From the NCBI RefSeq assembly GCF_963678635.1, contig NC_087071.1:43449095-43513094 (forward strand): 64,000 nt of DNA, in the 5' to 3' direction. Origin of the DNA: Symsagittifera roscoffensis (lineage: Eukaryota > Xenacoelomorpha > Acoela > Convolutidae). This document shows positions 63,191-64,000 of the stretch, one piece after another (the first letter of the stretch is position 1; each line of letters opens with the position of its first letter). The translations under genes were made by a program, and so were the position numbers. Below the pieces are notes generated by a model. That model did no database searches, was not told the DNA's origin, and saw only the letters and a list, made by a program, of their open reading frames with translations.

Positions 63191-64000
63191 TTAATATTTT
63201 TGTGTTATTTCAACTGTAGTTTTTCGTGTGAGTAATTCAGGTGGCGTATTTCGACTTAATGTATCTGGTAACGCAAGGTTTTTTCCTGCTGTCCAAACTA
63301 TATAAAAGTTTAGAAATTTCATTAGAATTAGTTGAAATCTATAAACTCTATGATTTGGATTTGATTTTTGTGTAAAGAGAAAAATAATTGGTTTGTGATC
63401 TGTGAATAGAACTGTTGGGTGTTTTGATCCAAGTATCAGAAATTCATATTCTGTAAGTGTATAAATTATAGCTGTACACTCTCTCATTAGAGTTGAGAGT
63501 CGCAGCTCTGCTTGAGTGAATAATCGTGAATTTGCTGATATAAGGTTCATTTTATTTGTTCCATTGTGTGATTGTAGTAATGCTGCGCCCATGCCAAAAT
63601 TTGAAGCATCGCACATTGCATAGAATGGTTGATTTGGATCTGGGATTGTATTTGAAATTTGTTCAGTTAAAAGTATTTTAATTTCTTCAAATCGTGTGTG
63701 ATGTTCAGTGGTCCATTCAAAGTTATTTTGTTGTCTGAGGATATTATAGAAGGGTCTTAAGTATAATTGCATTTTATAAACATATTTACTTAAGAAATTT
63801 AACAATCCAAGGAATTCTTGGATTTTCTTTTTATTTGTTGGTGGCTGAAGTTTTTGAATAGCATCAATGCGTGATTTTAATGGAGTGATAGTGTTTCGTT
63901 CAATATTATGTCCTAAAAATTTAATTCGTGTTAGAAAGAAGTGTGATTTATCGGGAGCTGCCTTCAGATTTTCGTTCTGAAGTAATTTATGATACTGTTC
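63191..64000 (-). CDS. Reverse transcriptase thumb and RNase H domain of pol (cut by window edge)
   Basis: Open to the window end. The RT end is clear: SHFFLTRIKFLGHNIE, the KIQEFLGLLNFLSKYV connection motif, RPFYNIL. RNase H follows with the catalytic series D in MCDASNFGMGAALLQ, E in LMRECTAIIYTL, D in LFTDHKPIIFL and D in LALPDTLSR. It copies RNA to DNA and removes the RNA strand during retroelement replication. It stops at 63191, where the next module continues in a shifted frame. The main RT palm (YxDD) is outside the window. Confidence 0.92.
   Translation of the reverse strand, partial: EQYHKLLQNENLKAAPDKSHFFLTRIKFLGHNIERNTITPLKSRIDAIQKLQPPTNKKKIQEFLGLLNFLSKYVYKMQLYLRPFYNILRQQNNFEWTTEHHTRFEEIKILLTEQISNTIPDPNQPFYAMCDASNFGMGAALLQSHNGTNKMNLISANSRLFTQAELRLSTLMRECTAIIYTLTEYEFLILGSKHPTVLFTDHKPIIFLFTQKSNPNHRVYRFQLILMKFLNFYIVWTAGKNLALPDTLSRNTPPELLTRKTTVEITQKY

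Larger units (their letters stand above)
50875..64000 (-). mobile_element. Retrovirus-like Ty3/gypsy element with env, 3' part
   Basis: The outer 3' end is defined at 50875 by the break in the minisatellite spacer and a TG dinucleotide (ctcaaca at the end when read on the minus strand). Reading the minus strand from the window edge: RT thumb and RNase H, integrase zinc finger and core, GPY-like tail, an intervening ORF, env, then an extra ORF. The 5' part (LTR, gag, protease, most of RT) is outside the window. Frames are broken in many places, several at A or G runs, so either the element is dead or the assembly has indel errors. Confidence 0.8.

Overview
The window looks like a repeat-rich, AT-rich piece of an invertebrate animal scaffold. 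Three things support this: very short candidate GT-AG introns (about 43-150 bp) in the few gene-like stretches, a Polinton/Maverick DNA transposon, and Ty3/gypsy-type retroelements, one with an envelope-like gene. A run of 200 Ns at 24083-24282 marks a scaffold gap. I cannot place the organism more precisely. Many open frames are broken, often near homopolymer runs, so decay and sequencing error cannot always be separated.

Region 1 (1-6.9 kb) holds unrecognised small multi-exon coding stretches. On the minus strand these are a RING-type zinc finger, a spliced gene with a tandemly duplicated 251-bp exon segment, and a Thr/Pro-rich protein. On the plus strand a coding block runs from about 3.7 to 6.84 kb and ends in a well-supported spliced last exon. 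Region 2 (6.9-11.7 kb) is a head-to-tail triple tandem repeat of a 1.6-kb unit. It runs into a decayed retroelement pol fragment with an integrase zinc-binding domain and a pol-tail-like ORF (11.7-13.3 kb). Region 3 (14-18.4 kb) has a minus-strand spliced gene, a SET-domain exon interrupted by one stop, and weak plus-strand ORFs. Region 4 (18.4-20.85 kb) is mostly non-coding with minisatellites.

Region 5 (20852-35613) is a complete-ended but scrambled Polinton. It has termini AGT...ACT, inverted repeats of about 1.45 kb, and an exact 6-bp target duplication (aaacct). On its minus strand it carries remnants of the packaging ATPase, major and minor capsid proteins, a pVI-like protein, the integrase C-terminus and several element-specific proteins. 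It has no recognisable polymerase B. Three extra, internally deleted head-to-tail segments sit behind the left terminus, as if an array formed inside the element.

Region 6 (36-47 kb) is a diverged segmental duplication. Each copy pairs a large foldback (palindromic) repeat containing two small hairpins with a decayed gag-like gene carrying CCHC zinc knuckles. Region 7 (47.8-50.87 kb) is a higher-order repeat with arrays of a 29-bp minisatellite (about 49 and 19 copies). Region 8 (50875 to the window end) is a minus-strand retrovirus-like Ty3/gypsy element inserted into that repeat. It contains RT thumb, RNase H, integrase, a GPY-type tail, an envelope resembling class III glycoproteins of the chuvirus type, and an extra ORF of about 600 codons 3' of env. 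Its env region holds an apparently perfect 1602-bp tandem duplication.
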